Shown: piece by piece, positions 63,606-64,000 of the stretch
How positions within the stretch are numbered: the stretch's first letter is position 1
Layout of the letters: each line of letters starts with the position of its first letter
Assembly (NCBI GenBank): GCA_036023115.1
Contig: JAYKKT010000080.1
Coordinates: forward strand, 9,632,501 to 9,696,500
From: Brasenia schreberi
Taxonomy: Eukaryota > Streptophyta > Magnoliopsida > Nymphaeales > Cabombaceae
DNA: 64,000 bases
Direction: 5' to 3'
Translations under genes and position numbers: made by a program
Notes under the pieces: model-generated
The model's database searches: none
What the model was told of the DNA's origin: nothing
The model's input: the letters and a program-made list of their open reading frames with translations, nothing else

Positions 63606-64000
63606 TGTTAAAATGTAATAGGACAGGCCACTAGATCCCATGTTTGTGTGATGGCTAGTAAGGGTCATGAGGTACCTGGCCACCCCCACCAAGCAGTTGT
63701 GGGTCTCCTTGGTCCCCAACGGCTAGTCAATATAGCCATTAGGGAGACCCAATGGCTAGCTGCATCCCTTTTTCCTCTAGGTGCTGTAAAATGAACCTGT
63801 ATATTTGCTTTATAAATATAGCCTCCTACCTCTTAATAAGACATGTTGTTTTGTAGCATTTTGATACTTGTTTTGATCCTTTGATTGCTTGTTATTCAAC
63901 TTTATTAAGTATTGAAACACTTAGCTTTTGGTGTTTTTGTTTCTTGGCTACTCTCGGTTTGTTCAATTGACGATTAGTTGGGATCTTCTTTCTATATGTC
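63606..64000 (+). repeat. 3' LTR of copia element 2 (cut by the window end)
   Basis: It begins TGTTAAAATGTAATAGGACA and aligns with the split LTR at 53047-56490, including TATAAATATAGCCTCCTACC near 63810. Differences between the two LTRs are many, consistent with an old insertion. The last few bases diverge from the 5' LTR end, so the exact end is not visible. Confidence 0.8.

Larger units (their letters stand above)
53047..64000 (+). mobile_element. Ty1/copia element 2, interrupted by a hAT and an RTE
   Basis: The parts lie in the right order on one strand: 5' LTR, primer-binding site, gag, protease, pre-integrase, integrase, reverse transcriptase, RNase H, polypurine tract and 3' LTR, with the LTR starts (TGTTAAAATGTAATAGGAC at 53047 and 63606) nearly identical. 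Removing the hAT (53321-56385 plus one target copy) and the RTE pair (56741-59802) leaves about 4.8 kb, a normal copia length. It starts within the integrase of copia element 1, so it inserted there. The far end lies beyond the window. All genes carry stops. Confidence 0.75.

Overview
The window is nuclear DNA of a flowering plant. It holds two copies of the plant-specific early nodulin 93 (ENOD93) family, a spliced RNA 3'-phosphate-cyclase-like (RCL1) gene, Ty1/copia elements primed by initiator-Met tRNA, hAT transposons, and many RTE-type LINEs ending in (TTG)n. Nothing identifies the species. No bacterial, organellar or CRISPR feature was seen. Almost every coding element is broken, so this is a repeat-rich, slowly decaying region rather than a working gene cluster.

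Layout: 1-1600, ENOD93 copy A. 1600-7510, three kinds of tandem repeat side by side: about 1.05 kb units, then about 345 bp units, then an 18-bp minisatellite. 8212-14816, an RCL1-like gene with six exons; its 4.5 kb second intron holds an RTE fragment joined to a hAT fragment, plus a 44-bp RTE micro-insertion with a perfect 19-bp target duplication. 14942-16000, a small inverted-repeat element carrying a fragment of a RING-type E3 ligase gene. 18934-24831, ENOD93 copy B, whose first intron holds a near full-length RTE and a copia remnant. 25258-36500, SINE-like copies, a dead hAT transposase, an about 1.2 kb direct duplication rich in GAACC/GGTTC, and a MULE/FAR1-like remnant. 36530-50105, three large RTE copies, an LTR-like direct repeat pair, and a perfect-phase 90-bp coding-like duplication. 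50105-64000, nested copia elements: an old copia is interrupted by a second one, whose 5' LTR is split by a hAT and whose gag region is split by a rearranged RTE.

The RTE copies share one ORF with an apurinic-type endonuclease and a reverse transcriptase. The full length is about 3.3 kb, judged from a 5' boundary shared by two copies and the (TTG)n 3' end. All copies are interrupted. Two of them share the same stop codons and deletions, yet have different flanks.

No new biochemical system was recognised. The most useful observations are structural: insertion histories that can be dated relative to each other, one RTE whose halves are back to back with the tail in the middle, the micro-insertion beside a splice site, and the tandem-repeat series upstream of RCL1. 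All domain calls are by eye, without any database search.
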